DNA of 55,491 bases from an uncultured Prevotella sp. (GCA_900318395.1 ONKL01000049.1:1-55491); one strand, 5' to 3'. Positions 24,162 through 32,681 are shown, numbered from the stretch's first letter. The notes: generated by a model from the letters alone, not told the origin. Made by a program: numbers and translations.

Positions 24162-25363
24162 TAGTTCGGTGCTTGTCGATAACAATAGTACGCGATGAAA
24201 ATATACAGGATGTTAGGTATCCATGCAGCGATGATAGGTGGCGTGTCTGCATTGATGGCAAAGGTGGCACTGACCGTCTGCAGCAGGATATAAGAGAATG
24301 AGAGGGCCAGACCGATACCCAGGTAAAGACCCATACCTCCCTTACGTTTACGACTGGAGAGGCTGACACCAATTATCGTCAGGATAAAGGAGGCAAACGA
24401 GGTCGCTATACGTTTGTGGTATTCCACTTCGTACTGCACGACATTGCTCGAACCACGCTCCGTCTGCTTCGTGATGTATTGGCGTAACTCCGACGAGGTG
24501 AGCGTCTCTTGCTGACCTTTTGAGAATACCAAGTCCATAGGCTCCATCTGGATCAGGGTGTCGATGACGTCGCCCGACTGGATTTCCTCACGCAGACCTT
24601 TCAGCGTGCGCACCTTGTAGTTCATCGCTTTCCAGTGGTAACGGGCTTCACTGATGGAGTCATAGCGGATGGTCGATGCCGTCATGTGGCTCACCAGTTT
24701 CTTGTTCTCAAACTTGTCGAGCGAGAAGCCATAGCCCGTCTTCGTGTTGTTGTCGTATTGCTGGATATAGGCAATGACGCCAGGTCCTACCATCAACTGC
24801 ACGTTCGAAGCTGAGGTCACTTGCTTACTATTCTTATACTTCGCCTCAAAGGCCTGCAGCACCACCGTACCATGTGGAATGACATAGGCGCCGAGGTAGA
24901 AGTTGACCAGGGCGATGAGGGCTGCCGTAATCAGGTAAGGCTTGAGCAACTGTTTGAAGCTGACGCCAGCTGCCAGCATGGCGATAATCTCCGAGTTGCC
25001 TGCCAGCTTCGACGTAAAGAAGATGACGGAGATAAATACGAACAGGGGCGAGAAGAGGTTGGCGAAATAGGGCACGAAGTTGGCGTAATAGTCAAAGATG
25101 ATGGCCTTCCAGGGAGCCCCATAGGTGGAGAATTTCGCCAGGTTCTCATTGAAGTCGAAGACGATGGCGACAGAGATGATCAGCAGGATCGAGAAAATAT
25201 AGGTACCGATGAATTTGGTCATCAGATATCGATCCAGGCGAGTGAGAATGCCAAACATCTCGATCTTTGGGAGACGGATCTTGGAAAGCCACTTCCTTAG
25301 CAGTCTGCACTTTGGCATCCTGGCCTTCAGGCGGGTCCCTATTTGCTTGAGCTTCTCTTTCAT
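24161..25363 (-). CDS. LptF/LptG-type (YjgP/YjgQ) LPS export permease
   Basis: A 400-residue inner-membrane permease of the LptFG family, which with LptB drives lipopolysaccharide transport. Three N-terminal helices (starting near LDRYLMTKFIGTYIFSILLIISV), a periplasmic beta-jellyroll and three C-terminal helices (FASFILTIIGVSLSS, GLYLGIGLALSFSYILL, PPIIAAWIPNILYIFIAYY) are visible. A basic N-terminal extension of about 45 residues precedes the first helix. The start at 25363 overlaps the tgt stop (ATGA). It may serve as LptG or LptF; Bacteroidota usually encode both elsewhere or adjacent. Confidence 0.88.
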   Translation of the reverse strand: MKEKLKQIGTRLKARMPKCRLLRKWLSKIRLPKIEMFGILTRLDRYLMTKFIGTYIFSILLIISVAIVFDFNENLAKFSTYGAPWKAIIFDYYANFVPYFANLFSPLFVFISVIFFTSKLAGNSEIIAMLAAGVSFKQLLKPYLITAALIALVNFYLGAYVIPHGTVVLQAFEAKYKNSKQVTSASNVQLMVGPGVIAYIQQYDNNTKTGYGFSLDKFENKKLVSHMTASTIRYDSISEARYHWKAMNYKVRTLKGLREEIQSGDVIDTLIQMEPMDLVFSKGQQETLTSSELRQYITKQTERGSSNVVQYEVEYHKRIATSFASFILTIIGVSLSSRKRKGGMGLYLGIGLALSFSYILLQTVSATFAINADTPPIIAAWIPNILYIFIAYYCYRQAPN

Positions 25364-26502
25364 CGGCGTTGTCCTAATTGGTCTATGACTGAGCGCTTCC
25401 ACTCTACGAAGTCACCAGCGAGGATATGCTGGCGTGCGTCAGTGACAAGTCGCAGGTAGAAGGCGAGATTATGGATACTGGCTATCTGCATGGCCAACAG
25501 TTCCTGAGCCTTGAAAAGGTGGTGGAGATAGGCCTTGGAGTGTATACGGTCTATTTCGCAGCCATCAGGATCGATCGGCGAGAAGTCGTCCTCCCACTTC
25601 TTGTTGCGCATGTTCATGGTTCCCTCATAGGTGAAGAGCATAGCATTGCGACCATTACGGGTGGGCATGACACAGTCGAACATGTCGACGCCACGCTCGA
25701 TGGCCTCGAGGATGTTCTGTGGGGTGCCTACCCCCATCAGGTAACGGGGACGGTCCTTGGGCAGAATCTCATTGACAACCTCGATCATGTCGTACATCAC
25801 CTCTGTGGGCTCTCCTACAGCAAGTCCGCCAATAGAGGCCCCACCACCGTCGTTCAGACGACTCAGCACGTCGCAGACATGCTTGGCAGCATCTTGCCGC
25901 AGGTCTTTATAAGTACAGCCCTGCACGATGGGGAAGAGTGTCTGGTTATAGCCGTAAAGGGGCTCCGTCTCGTTAAAGCGCTTCACGCATCGCTCCAGCC
26001 AGCGCTGTGTCAGTCCAAGCGATTTCTTGGCATACTGGTAGTCGCTCTTTCCTGGAGGGCACTCGTCGAGCGCCATCATGATATCTGCACCGATAACGCG
26101 CTCTGTATCCATCACGTTCTCTGGTGTGAAGATATGCTTTGAGCCATCGATATGACTTCTGAACTCGCAGCCCTCCTCAGTCAGTTTGCGTATACCTGTG
26201 AGCGAGAACACCTGGAATCCACCTGAGTCGGTCAGGATCGGACGGTCCCATGTGTTGAACTGATGGAGTCCGCCTGCCTTACGGAGGATATCCAGTCCTG
26301 GTCGCAGGTAGAGATGATAGGTGTTGCCAAGGATAATCTGTGCCTTGATCTGCTCGCGCAGTTCAGAGAAATGCACACCCTTGACACTTCCCACCGTTCC
26401 TACAGGCATGAAAATGGGTGTCAGTATCTGTCCGTGATCGGTAGTAATCACACCAGCACGGGCATCACTCGCAGCGTCAGTATGTTTCAGTTCAAACGTC
26501 AT
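25360..26502 (-). CDS. tgt: tRNA-guanine transglycosylase
   Basis: A 380-residue TGT that swaps G34 for preQ1 in tRNAs with GUN anticodons. Family motifs are LTPIFMPVGTVGSVKG, LGNTYHL, LTDSGGFQVFSL (catalytic Asp), IGGLAVGEP, YLMGVGTP, and the active-site nucleophile region DMFDCVMPTRNGRNA. The zinc-site cysteines normally found near C-x-C-x2-C in the last 70 residues are not evident here: the segment reads DPDGCEIDRIHSKAYLHHLFKAQELLAMQI. This deserves an alignment check, although some Bacteroidota TGTs may simply lack the site. The ATG shares a base with the lon stop. Confidence 0.92.
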   Translation of the reverse strand: MTFELKHTDAASDARAGVITTDHGQILTPIFMPVGTVGSVKGVHFSELREQIKAQIILGNTYHLYLRPGLDILRKAGGLHQFNTWDRPILTDSGGFQVFSLTGIRKLTEEGCEFRSHIDGSKHIFTPENVMDTERVIGADIMMALDECPPGKSDYQYAKKSLGLTQRWLERCVKRFNETEPLYGYNQTLFPIVQGCTYKDLRQDAAKHVCDVLSRLNDGGGASIGGLAVGEPTEVMYDMIEVVNEILPKDRPRYLMGVGTPQNILEAIERGVDMFDCVMPTRNGRNAMLFTYEGTMNMRNKKWEDDFSPIDPDGCEIDRIHSKAYLHHLFKAQELLAMQIASIHNLAFYLRLVTDARQHILAGDFVEWKRSVIDQLGQRR

Positions 26503-26518
26503 CACTTCTCACTTTTCG
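26498..26518 (-). repeat. Short heptamer run at the lon/tgt junction
   Basis: Read on the minus strand, GCGAAAA, GTGAGAA and GTGATGA are consecutive 7-bp units. They encode the last codons and stop of lon and contain the tgt ATG at 26502. The words match the smpB/metH array. Confidence 0.6.
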
Positions 26519-28961
26519 CTTCTTCTTCCGGAATGGTAAAGTCAAGCGGATTCTTGACAATTTCCTTGGTAAGGGCAAAATTCCATACATCCTGCACATT
26601 CTCCACATAGTGGAAGGTAACTCCCTTCAAGTATATGTCTGGAATCTCAAGAATGTCCTTCTCGTTCTCCTGACACATCACGATATCTGTGATACCTGCA
26701 CGTTTGGCAGCAAGTATCTTTTCCTTGATACCACCTACGGGCAGAACCTTTCCACGCAGGGTGATCTCGCCCGTCATAGCCGTGTTCTTACGCACCTTTC
26801 GCTGGGTGAGGGCAGAGGCGATCGAGGTGGCGATGGTGATACCTGCTGAAGGACCGTCCTTGGGGGTAGCACCTTCTGGCACGTGGATATGGATGTTCCA
26901 GTGGTCGAAGATTCGGTAGTCGATATTCAGTGTCTCTGCATGAGCCTTCACATACTCGAGGGCGAGGATGGCCGACTCCTTCATCACGTCACCAAGATTT
27001 CCCGTCAGGGTCAGTTTCGAGCCCTTACCCTTTGAGAGCGAGGTCTCGATAAAGAGAATCTCTCCACCCACACTCGTCCAGGCCAGACCAGTCACTACGC
27101 CAGCGTACTCATTTCCTTGATAGATGTCGCGATAGAATGGGGGCTTGCCCAGCAGGTCTTCGATTTCTGCAGGTGTAATCTTCTTATAGTTCGTGCTCTC
27201 CTCAATCTGGCGCTTGAAGGCAATCTTGCGGAGGGCTTTGTTGACCTGTTTCTCCAACTGACGGACACCACTTTCGCGCGTATAGCGCTCAATCATCATC
27301 TCGATGGCTGCCTTGTTGAAAGTGGGTTTCAACTCAGGCACGTTCAGACCTGTATTTTCAAGCTCGCGAGGTATCAGGTGACGCTTGGCAATCTCAATCT
27401 TTTCCTCTGTGATATAGCCACTTACCTCGATGATTTCCATACGGTCGAGTAGGGGCTTGGGGATAGTGCTCAGGTTATTGGCCGTGGCGATAAAGAGCAC
27501 CTTCGAGAGGTCGTAATCGAGGTCGAGATAGTTGTCGTGGAAGGCATTGTTCTGCTCTGGATCGAGCACCTCAAGCAGTGCAGATGCAGGGTCGCCGTTG
27601 TGGGTATTCTGCGTCACCTTGTCTATCTCGTCGAGGATGAACACAGGGTTGCTTGAACCAGCCTTCTGGATCGACTTGACGATACGGCCAGGCATCGCAC
27701 CGATATAGGTACGACGGTGACCACGAATCTCAGCCTCGTCGTGCAGACCACCCAGTGACATACGGACGTACTTGCGCTTCATGGCAGAAGCTATCGACTT
27801 GCCCAGCGATGTCTTTCCGACTCCTGGAGGGCCATAGAGGCAGATGATGGGTGATTTCAGGTCGCCACGCAGGGCGAGTACAGCCATATATTCCAGGATG
27901 CGCTCCTTCACCTTCTCCATGCCGTAGTGGTCGTGGTCGAGTATTTTCTGTGCTCGCTTCAGGTTCAGGTCGTCCTCTGTATATTCGCCCCAGGGCAGTC
28001 CGACAATCGTCTGCAGATAGGTCAGCTGTACGTTGAACTCCGGACTCTGTGGATTCAGGTTGTCCAGCTTGTCTGCTTCCTTGTGGAAGGCTTTGTCCAC
28101 CTCTGCCGACCATTTCTTCTTGGCAGCCTTCTTCAGCAGTTCGTATTTCTCGGGCGACGATTCGCCGTGCCCCATCTCTGCCTGCATGTTCTTGATCTGC
28201 TGCTGCAGGAAGTAGTTGCGCTGCTGCTCATCGATATCCTCACGCGTCTTATTGCGGATGTCTGCCTTCAGGTTCTGCAGATTGATCTCACGGTTGATCA
28301 GTTTCATCACTCCGAAGAGGCGTTCTTTCACCGTGTCCGCCAGCAACAGTTTCATCTTCTCTTTGAGCGAGAAGGGCATGTTTGAGCAGACGAAGTTGAG
28401 TGCCATGTATTCATTCGAGATATTCTTGATGGCAAACGTGGCCTCGTCGGGGATTTCGTCTGTGATGCTGACATACTCACCAACCATGTTACGCAGGTCG
28501 TCCATCGCCGTCTTGAACTCTCTGTCGCGTTTGTCAGGGTCAACATCGTTGTAGGGTTGAACCTCGCCCTCCAAGTAAGGAGAGGTGTTGATAATGCGGT
28601 TCAGGTGCATACGACCGAGACCTTGTACGATGGTTGTAACGTTGCCGTTGGGCAGAGTCAACAGTTTCATGACCTTTGCATATACGCCAAATTCATACAG
28701 GTCTTCCTGCTGTGGATGATCCACTTCGGGATCTTTTTGAGGGATGACACAGATGACTGTACCACGCCTTTCGGCCTTCTGTACAAGGGCCTTACTGGAT
28801 TCGCGCCCAATGAGGATGGGCATGACCACCCCAGGGAAAAGCACGATATTGCGGACGGGTAGGATAGGGGCTGTCTCTGGGCTCTGATTACCTATCAGAT
28901 CCTTAAAATCCCCTTCAATATCAGCAATCATCTGAAATGCGTTGTTATTGTTCTTACTCAT
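26502..28961 (-). CDS. lon: ATP-dependent protease Lon
   Basis: An 819-residue LonA protease that degrades misfolded and regulatory proteins. The N-terminal LAN domain ([17 protein letters not shown]) is followed by a coiled coil. The AAA+ module has GPPGVGKTS (about 373), FILDEIDKV and the sensor region FIATANNL. The C-terminal protease domain has the Ser-Lys dyad in KDGPSAGIT (Ser about 702) and [10 protein letters not shown] (Lys about 745). It is the first gene of the minus-strand run lon-tgt-lpt-helicase-ispE, with one-base overlaps between the first four genes. Confidence 0.96.
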   Translation of the reverse strand: MSKNNNNAFQMIADIEGDFKDLIGNQSPETAPILPVRNIVLFPGVVMPILIGRESSKALVQKAERRGTVICVIPQKDPEVDHPQQEDLYEFGVYAKVMKLLTLPNGNVTTIVQGLGRMHLNRIINTSPYLEGEVQPYNDVDPDKRDREFKTAMDDLRNMVGEYVSITDEIPDEATFAIKNISNEYMALNFVCSNMPFSLKEKMKLLLADTVKERLFGVMKLINREINLQNLKADIRNKTREDIDEQQRNYFLQQQIKNMQAEMGHGESSPEKYELLKKAAKKKWSAEVDKAFHKEADKLDNLNPQSPEFNVQLTYLQTIVGLPWGEYTEDDLNLKRAQKILDHDHYGMEKVKERILEYMAVLALRGDLKSPIICLYGPPGVGKTSLGKSIASAMKRKYVRMSLGGLHDEAEIRGHRRTYIGAMPGRIVKSIQKAGSSNPVFILDEIDKVTQNTHNGDPASALLEVLDPEQNNAFHDNYLDLDYDLSKVLFIATANNLSTIPKPLLDRMEIIEVSGYITEEKIEIAKRHLIPRELENTGLNVPELKPTFNKAAIEMMIERYTRESGVRQLEKQVNKALRKIAFKRQIEESTNYKKITPAEIEDLLGKPPFYRDIYQGNEYAGVVTGLAWTSVGGEILFIETSLSKGKGSKLTLTGNLGDVMKESAILALEYVKAHAETLNIDYRIFDHWNIHIHVPEGATPKDGPSAGITIATSIASALTQRKVRKNTAMTGEITLRGKVLPVGGIKEKILAAKRAGITDIVMCQENEKDILEIPDIYLKGVTFHYVENVQDVWNFALTKEIVKNPLDFTIPEEEAKSEK

Positions 28962-28992
28962 ATATTTCTAAATGTTATTTGCAAATTGGCTG

Positions 28993-29000
28993 CAAAGTTA
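28993..29000 (-). promoter_or_regulatory. -7 box of lon
   Basis: TAACTTTG on the minus strand lies 31 bp before the lon ATG. No matching -33 TTTG is seen, and no heat-shock-type element is recognisable. Confidence 0.55.
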
Positions 29001-29032
29001 CTAAAAATAAATAAGATTAGCGATAATTGCAT

Positions 29033-29081
29033 GTTTAATTTTCAATTTTTAATGTTTAATGTTCAATGTTTAATATAAAAT
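29033..29081 (+). repeat. AT-rich heptamer array upstream of trmN6
   Basis: Seven consecutive 7-bp units: GTTTAAT, TTTCAAT, TTTTAAT, GTTTAAT, GTTCAAT, GTTTAAT and ATAAAAT. The array occupies the place where the -33 element of the trmN6 promoter should be and ends 3 bp before its -7 box. Confidence 0.88.
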
Positions 29082-29084
29082 TAG

Positions 29085-29092
29085 TACCTTTG
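29085..29092 (+). promoter_or_regulatory. -7 box of trmN6
   Basis: TACCTTTG ends 10 bp before the ATG at 29103, so the leader would be only a few bases. The upstream box is replaced by a heptamer array. Confidence 0.65.
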
Positions 29093-29102
29093 CTGCCCAG
29101 AA

Positions 29103-29813
29103 ATGTCGAACGATTACTTCCAGTTCCGTCAATTCGTCGTACACCAGCAACGGTGCGCCATGAAGGTTGGAACCGACGGTACGCTGCTTGGAGCTTGGGC
29201 AGCTGCTCCATCGGGGCAATGCCGCATTTTAGATATCGGAACGGGTACAGGACTCATTGCCCTGATGATGGCTCAACGCTTTCCTGAGGCAGAGGTCACA
29301 GGTATCGATATCGATGAAGACGCAGTGGCTCAGGCCGACGAGAATGTTCGTCTTTCGCCGTTTTCCGAGAGAGTCCGTATCTGCCATCTAGATATTTTGA
29401 ATTTTGCTGACACAATCGGATTTGATGTCATTGTGAGTAATCCACCATATTTCGTCGATTCTCTCGCTTGCCCTGACGACCAGCGCACTATTGCCCGACA
29501 TGCCGTCAGTCTGACGTATGAACAACTGATGTATCAGGCTTACCGTCTGCTGAAGGATGAGGGGCGCTTCTCTGTGGTTGTCCCTTCTGACTGTCGCGCC
29601 AAAATCGAGGCTGCTGCTTGTCTCGAAGGCTTCTTCACGACGCGCGTCTGCCTGATCAAGACAACGCCCAGGAAACAGCCAAAGCGTCAGTTAATAGAAT
29701 TTCAGAAACACCCTGTTAGTGAATTAGATATCAGCGAAGGTGTTATTGAAGTTTCTCCTAACGTCAGGAGCGAATGGTACCAACAATTAACAAAAGAATT
29801 CTACATCAAATGA
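29103..29813 (+). CDS. trmN6: tRNA1(Val) A37 N6-methyltransferase
   Basis: A 236-residue class I AdoMet methyltransferase of the TrmN6/YfiC type, which makes m6A37 in tRNA1(Val). The family N-terminus FQFRQFVVHQQRCAMKVGTDGTLLGAW is followed by the AdoMet motif ILDIGTGTGLIALMMAQR and VTGIDID, and by the N6-adenine catalytic motif NPPY in DVIVSNPPYFVDS (about 113). The stop overlaps the start of the nitrilase gene (ATGA), so the two are translated together. Confidence 0.92.
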   Translation: MSNDYFQFRQFVVHQQRCAMKVGTDGTLLGAWAAAPSGQCRILDIGTGTGLIALMMAQRFPEAEVTGIDIDEDAVAQADENVRLSPFSERVRICHLDILNFADTIGFDVIVSNPPYFVDSLACPDDQRTIARHAVSLTYEQLMYQAYRLLKDEGRFSVVVPSDCRAKIEAAACLEGFFTTRVCLIKTTPRKQPKRQLIEFQKHPVSELDISEGVIEVSPNVRSEWYQQLTKEFYIK

Positions 29814-30577
29814 AAGTAACCATCCTACAGTTAGACATCGCGTGGGGACACCCTGAAGAGAATATCCGACGTGCAGAAGCCCTAATGGCACAGCAGCCTG
29901 ACAGCGATCTGTATGTGCTTCCTGAGATGTGGAGCACTGGATTTGCCACAGAGCCTGCTCATATCGCTGAGGACGAATCTACCAGCGTCTCGTTGCAGTG
30001 GATGAAGTCTACGGCTCGTCAATTTCAGTGCGCCATCTGCGGAAGTTTGGCCATCAAGACTGCGAACGGAGTTTACAAAAACAGGCACTATTTTGTTAAT
30101 GGCAGGACGGGTTACGTTTCCTGTTATGATAAACACCATTTGTTTCGTTATGGTGGTGAGGATCGTTTCTATGAACCAGGCGAGGAGCATACCGTGGTAG
30201 AATACATGGGGTTCAGGATTCTGCTCCTGACGTGTTACGATCTGCGTTTCCCTGTTTGGAGTCGTTATGCAGACCAACTGCAGTACGATGCCATCATTGT
30301 CGTAGCCAACTGGCCAGAGAGTCGTCAGAATGCCTGGCAGATTCTCACACGTGCCAGAGCTATCGAGAACCAGGCTTACCTGATTGGCTGTAATCGTGTC
30401 GGCGATGATGCTTATTCTCATTATCGTGGCATGAGCGCCATGATCAGCCCAATAGGTAAGACACTTGTAGCATGTTCAGCCAACAAACCATCAATCGCTT
30501 CATTTTCGCTGAATTTGGAAGCACTCAGGCAGAAGCGCGAGAAATTCAAAGTTTTGCAGGATAGGGATATCCACTAA
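29810..30577 (+). CDS. Nitrilase-superfamily amidohydrolase (omega-amidase-like)
   Basis: A 255-residue carbon-nitrogen hydrolase. The catalytic Glu-Lys-Cys triad is visible as Glu39 (LPEMWSTGF), Lys108 (YDKHHLFRYGGEDRFYEPG) and Cys142 (LLTCYDLRFPVWSR). These surroundings match the YafV/omega-amidase branch, which hydrolyses alpha-ketoglutaramate or similar repair substrates. The start at 29810 gives MKVTILQLDIAWG, the expected first strand, and overlaps the trmN6 stop. It is followed by the 800-bp intergenic region. Confidence 0.88.
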   Translation: MKVTILQLDIAWGHPEENIRRAEALMAQQPDSDLYVLPEMWSTGFATEPAHIAEDESTSVSLQWMKSTARQFQCAICGSLAIKTANGVYKNRHYFVNGRTGYVSCYDKHHLFRYGGEDRFYEPGEEHTVVEYMGFRILLLTCYDLRFPVWSRYADQLQYDAIIVVANWPESRQNAWQILTRARAIENQAYLIGCNRVGDDAYSHYRGMSAMISPIGKTLVACSANKPSIASFSLNLEALRQKREKFKVLQDRDIH

Positions 30578-30786
30578 TCCCTTCTGTATTCTCCTATTTA
30601 TCATAATGCCGATTCTCGTAAAATACCGCTGTATGATCGTTCTATCCTCGGCACGTTGCCTTTCTATCCTTAGCATGGATGGAAGCCATTTCGCTATGAT
30701 GATTGCTCTTCTCAGAGATTATTCGATTGTTCTTCACAGAATATGTTCGTTAAATTAGTCGTAGCGTGTCATTTGAAATTCCTTTG

Positions 30787-30818
30787 CAAAGATACTAAAA
30801 ATTATTTAGATAACCAAA
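30787..30818 (-). promoter_or_regulatory. Orphan promoter pointing left
   Basis: On the minus strand TTTG (30818-30815), 20 bp, then TATCTTTG (30794-30787) fit the consensus exactly. Downstream (30780 to 30578) only frames of 5-15 codons occur, so it would produce a noncoding RNA or an antisense transcript into the nitrilase gene. Confidence 0.6.
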
Positions 30819-30873
30819 TTTTTGGCAGATTATTTTTGGATTATTTTATAACCATTCAGGAAAAGACAGCTAG

Positions 30874-31058
30874 CGTTACATTGTTACACCGTTACATCGT
30901 TACATTTGGTAAATTCGTATGTAAGACGTTACAAGTATATATATATTATTAATATTAATATATTATAATATATTAATATTAATATAATAATAGTTTACGA
31001 CCCTGTACCTACATAGAAAATACGAAATGTAACGATGTAACGGTGTAACAATGTAACG
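30874..31058. repeat. 185-bp concentric inverted repeat with AT palindrome core
   Basis: The outer arms 30874-30907 and 31025-31058 are perfect 34-bp inverted repeats. Each arm is itself a tandem of 8-bp units (GTAACGAT, GTAACGGT, GTAACAAT on one strand). The core 30947-30984 is a perfect 38-bp A/T-only palindrome. The midpoints of both (30966 and 30965.5) coincide, so this is a single nested symmetric structure. No target-site duplication is evident at the edges. Confidence 0.9.
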
Positions 31059-31102
31059 GTCGTTTGGAAGCTGATTGATGGTCTTAGCCGTCTAAGCGGA
31101 CT

Positions 31103-31136
31103 ATCGTAGCCGACATGACCACCGATCGTAGCCGAC
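31103..31136 (+). promoter_or_regulatory. Direct repeat ATCGTAGCCGAC, possible operator
   Basis: ATCGTAGCCGAC occurs at 31103-31114 and again at 31125-31136. The starts are 22 bp apart, close to two helical turns, and the pair lies about 45 bp upstream of a -33 box. The spacing suits a transcription-factor site, but the protein is unknown. Confidence 0.4.
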
Positions 31137-31180
31137 CTGGCTGATACGCCAAAAATAATTAGAAAATAATTCGCAAATAA

Positions 31181-31212
31181 TTTGGTTTGTGTTTAAAAAT
31201 TTTGTATCTTTG
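31181..31212 (+). promoter_or_regulatory. Promoter P1 upstream of the FISUMP-like gene
   Basis: TTTG (31181-31184), 20 bp, then TATCTTTG (31205-31212). It is followed by about 135 bp without a gene and then a second promoter, so P1 either makes a long leader or a separate small RNA. Confidence 0.7.
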
Positions 31213-31323
31213 CACTGTCAAAATGAAAAGAAGCAGTGATGCTTGATAAAACTGTTAGCGGAGAAAGTCATTGATACATTTAAAAAAATTGTCGGCGTTG
31301 AGTACCTTTTTTTTGAAAAAAAG

Positions 31324-31355
31324 TTTGTAGGAGTGGAATTTTTGCGTTATCTTTG
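31324..31355 (+). promoter_or_regulatory. Promoter P2 of the FISUMP-like gene
   Basis: TTTG (31324-31327), 20 bp, then TATCTTTG (31348-31355), 21 bp before the ATG at 31377. Confidence 0.78.
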
Positions 31356-31376
31356 CCACAAAAATTGGTATAGATT

Positions 31377-32051
31377 ATGAAGAAGATTTCTCTGATGATA
31401 CTGTCTCTGATGCTCGTTGGGACAGTTGGCCATGCAAAGGTGACTACAACGAATGAGGATGAAAATGGGTCGAACGGTGTAGAGGCTGTCGATCTGGGGC
31501 TGAGTGTGAAGTGGGCTAATATGAACGTGGGGGCTGAGAAGGATTCCGGCTTTGGCTCCTACTTCGCCTGGGGTGAGGTCAAGCCCAAGAAATACTATTC
31601 GTGGAACACCTATGTCTGGAGCAGGGAGAATACCCAGTTCTTGGTGAAGTATTCTATTACCGACAGGAAGACGCAGCTGGATCTCTCCGATGATGCTGCT
31701 CGCGCCAACTGGGGAGGTGACTGGCGCATGCCAACCGTGGATGAGTGCGAGGAACTGGTCGACCCGGATAAGTGTACATGGGAATGGATCACGAAGGATG
31801 GTGTGAACGGCTATAAGGTGACCGGCAAGAAGACGGGCAATTCCATCTTCCTCCCTATCACGGGTTTCCGTTTCTATGACAGCGTGCAGTTTCGTGCCAT
31901 CAATGGTATTTACTGGACATCGACTCTCTACACGGCCAGTCCCAGTAAGGCCTGGTGCATAGAGTTCAATTTCACGGATGTCAATGTGCACTACGGCAAT
32001 CTCTCCAGCAATCGGTTCAGTGGCCGTTGCATCAGGGCTGTAAAGAAATAA
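31377..32051 (+). CDS. Secreted FISUMP/DUF1566-like protein
   Basis: A 224-residue exported protein. A signal peptide (MKKISLMILSLMLVGTVGHA) precedes one domain with the repeat-family hallmarks VDLGLSVKWANMNVGAE, SYFAWGE, WRMPTVDECEEL, IFLPITGFRF, GIYWTSTLY and a C-terminal RCIRAVKK. These match the Fibrobacter major-paralogous/DUF1566-like domain that is very common in secreted Bacteroidales proteins; its function is unknown. Two promoters lie upstream, and a strong terminator follows, so it is monocistronic. Confidence 0.8.
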   Translation: MKKISLMILSLMLVGTVGHAKVTTTNEDENGSNGVEAVDLGLSVKWANMNVGAEKDSGFGSYFAWGEVKPKKYYSWNTYVWSRENTQFLVKYSITDRKTQLDLSDDAARANWGGDWRMPTVDECEELVDPDKCTWEWITKDGVNGYKVTGKKTGNSIFLPITGFRFYDSVQFRAINGIYWTSTLYTASPSKAWCIEFNFTDVNVHYGNLSSNRFSGRCIRAVKK

Positions 32052-32073
32052 TTAAGGAATAAGCGCAAAAAAT

Positions 32074-32106
32074 AATCCCCGTCCATTGCTGAGCGGGGAT
32101 TTTTTT
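32074..32106. terminator. Bidirectional terminator after the FISUMP-like gene
   Basis: The stem AATCCCCG/CGGGGATT (32074-32081, 32094-32101) has a 12-base loop and a T run to the right and an A run to the left. It can serve both this gene and the convergent DUF3127 gene. Confidence 0.88.
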
Positions 32107-32114
32107 GATACGCC

Positions 32115-32513
32115 TTAGAATGGCAGATCGTCGGCAGCGTTCTCAGCTGCAGGCTCCTGAGCTGGAGGGAACGGAGCCGTAGCAGCACCAGCTGGTGGGA
32201 ACGGGGCTGCAGCAGGAGTAGGATTAACTGACTGAGCCGCCTGACCACGAGTCACATTGTAGGCACGGATCTCGTTAAACCAGCGACCATTATACTCATG
32301 GGCATCAATGTCGAACTGAATGGTCAGATCCTCACCCTGCTGGATATTGAACTGCTTGATGCGATCCTCTCCGAAGAGACGGAACACGCAGCGACGGGGA
32401 TACTGTCCGGGTACTTCGATTACATACTCTTGTGACATCCACGGGTTACCTGTACGGGCTGAGACGCCACTTTGGGCTGCCATAACGGCAATAATTCTTC
32501 CTGTTAATTCCAT
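32115..32513 (-). CDS. DUF3127 OB-fold-like protein with SSB-type C-terminal tip
   Basis: A 132-residue protein. The first about 90 residues (MELTGRIIAVMAAQSGVSARTG ... EYVIEVPGQYPRRCVFRLFGEDR ... WFNEIRAYNVTR) match DUF3127, which looks like a small OB-fold. A Pro/Ala-rich linker with repeated APFPPAG units follows, and the chain ends ADDLPF. That ending is the hallmark of single-stranded DNA-binding proteins (acidic tip ending in P-F), used to recruit repair and replication proteins. The gene is divergent from dnaN. A nucleic-acid role at the fork is inference from the tail and position. Confidence 0.78.
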   Translation of the reverse strand: MELTGRIIAVMAAQSGVSARTGNPWMSQEYVIEVPGQYPRRCVFRLFGEDRIKQFNIQQGEDLTIQFDIDAHEYNGRWFNEIRAYNVTRGQAAQSVNPTPAAAPFPPAGAATAPFPPAQEPAAENAADDLPF

Positions 32514-32602
32514 TACAATTTGCTTTTATTTGTTGATTTTTTCGTTTTCACGTGGCGAAATTACTAAAAATAGTTTGAATAGAACAATTTTTTCCAAATT
32601 AT

Positions 32603-32634
32603 TTTGTTCATTACAACGTTTTTTTGTAATTTTG
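32603..32634 (+). promoter_or_regulatory. Promoter of dnaN
   Basis: TTTG (32603-32606), 20 bp, then TAATTTTG (32627-32634), 47 bp upstream of the ATG. A weaker opposite -7-like box TAATTTCG (32563-32556) may serve the DUF3127 gene. Confidence 0.75.
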
Positions 32635-32681
32635 TCCCAATTATATAATATGTAATTAAGGACAAAAGAACTATAATAATT

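Larger units (their letters stand above)
30578..31376. other. 800-bp intergenic region without a protein gene
   Basis: No convincing coding frame was found. Contents from left to right: a minus-strand promoter (30787-30818) with no gene downstream, a 185-bp concentric inverted repeat (30874-31058), a CTTAG/CTAAG hairpin (31083-31096), a 12-bp direct repeat spaced by 22 bp (31103 and 31125), a plus-strand promoter (31181-31212), a short stretch that could be a small transcript ending in eight T at 31307-31314, and a second plus-strand promoter (31324-31355) for the FISUMP-like gene. The region is much longer than other spacers in the window. Confidence 0.7.

Noticed and set aside
30743-30952. 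A 69-codon frame in the long intergenic region
   Set aside because: It runs through an opposing promoter and into one arm of the inverted repeat and its AT-rich centre. Composition and context do not look coding.
30874-31058. Replication origin next to dnaN
   Set aside because: I saw no clear DnaA boxes (TTATNCACA type) around the palindrome and no dnaA gene in the window, so it cannot be called oriC. A GC-skew analysis would decide.
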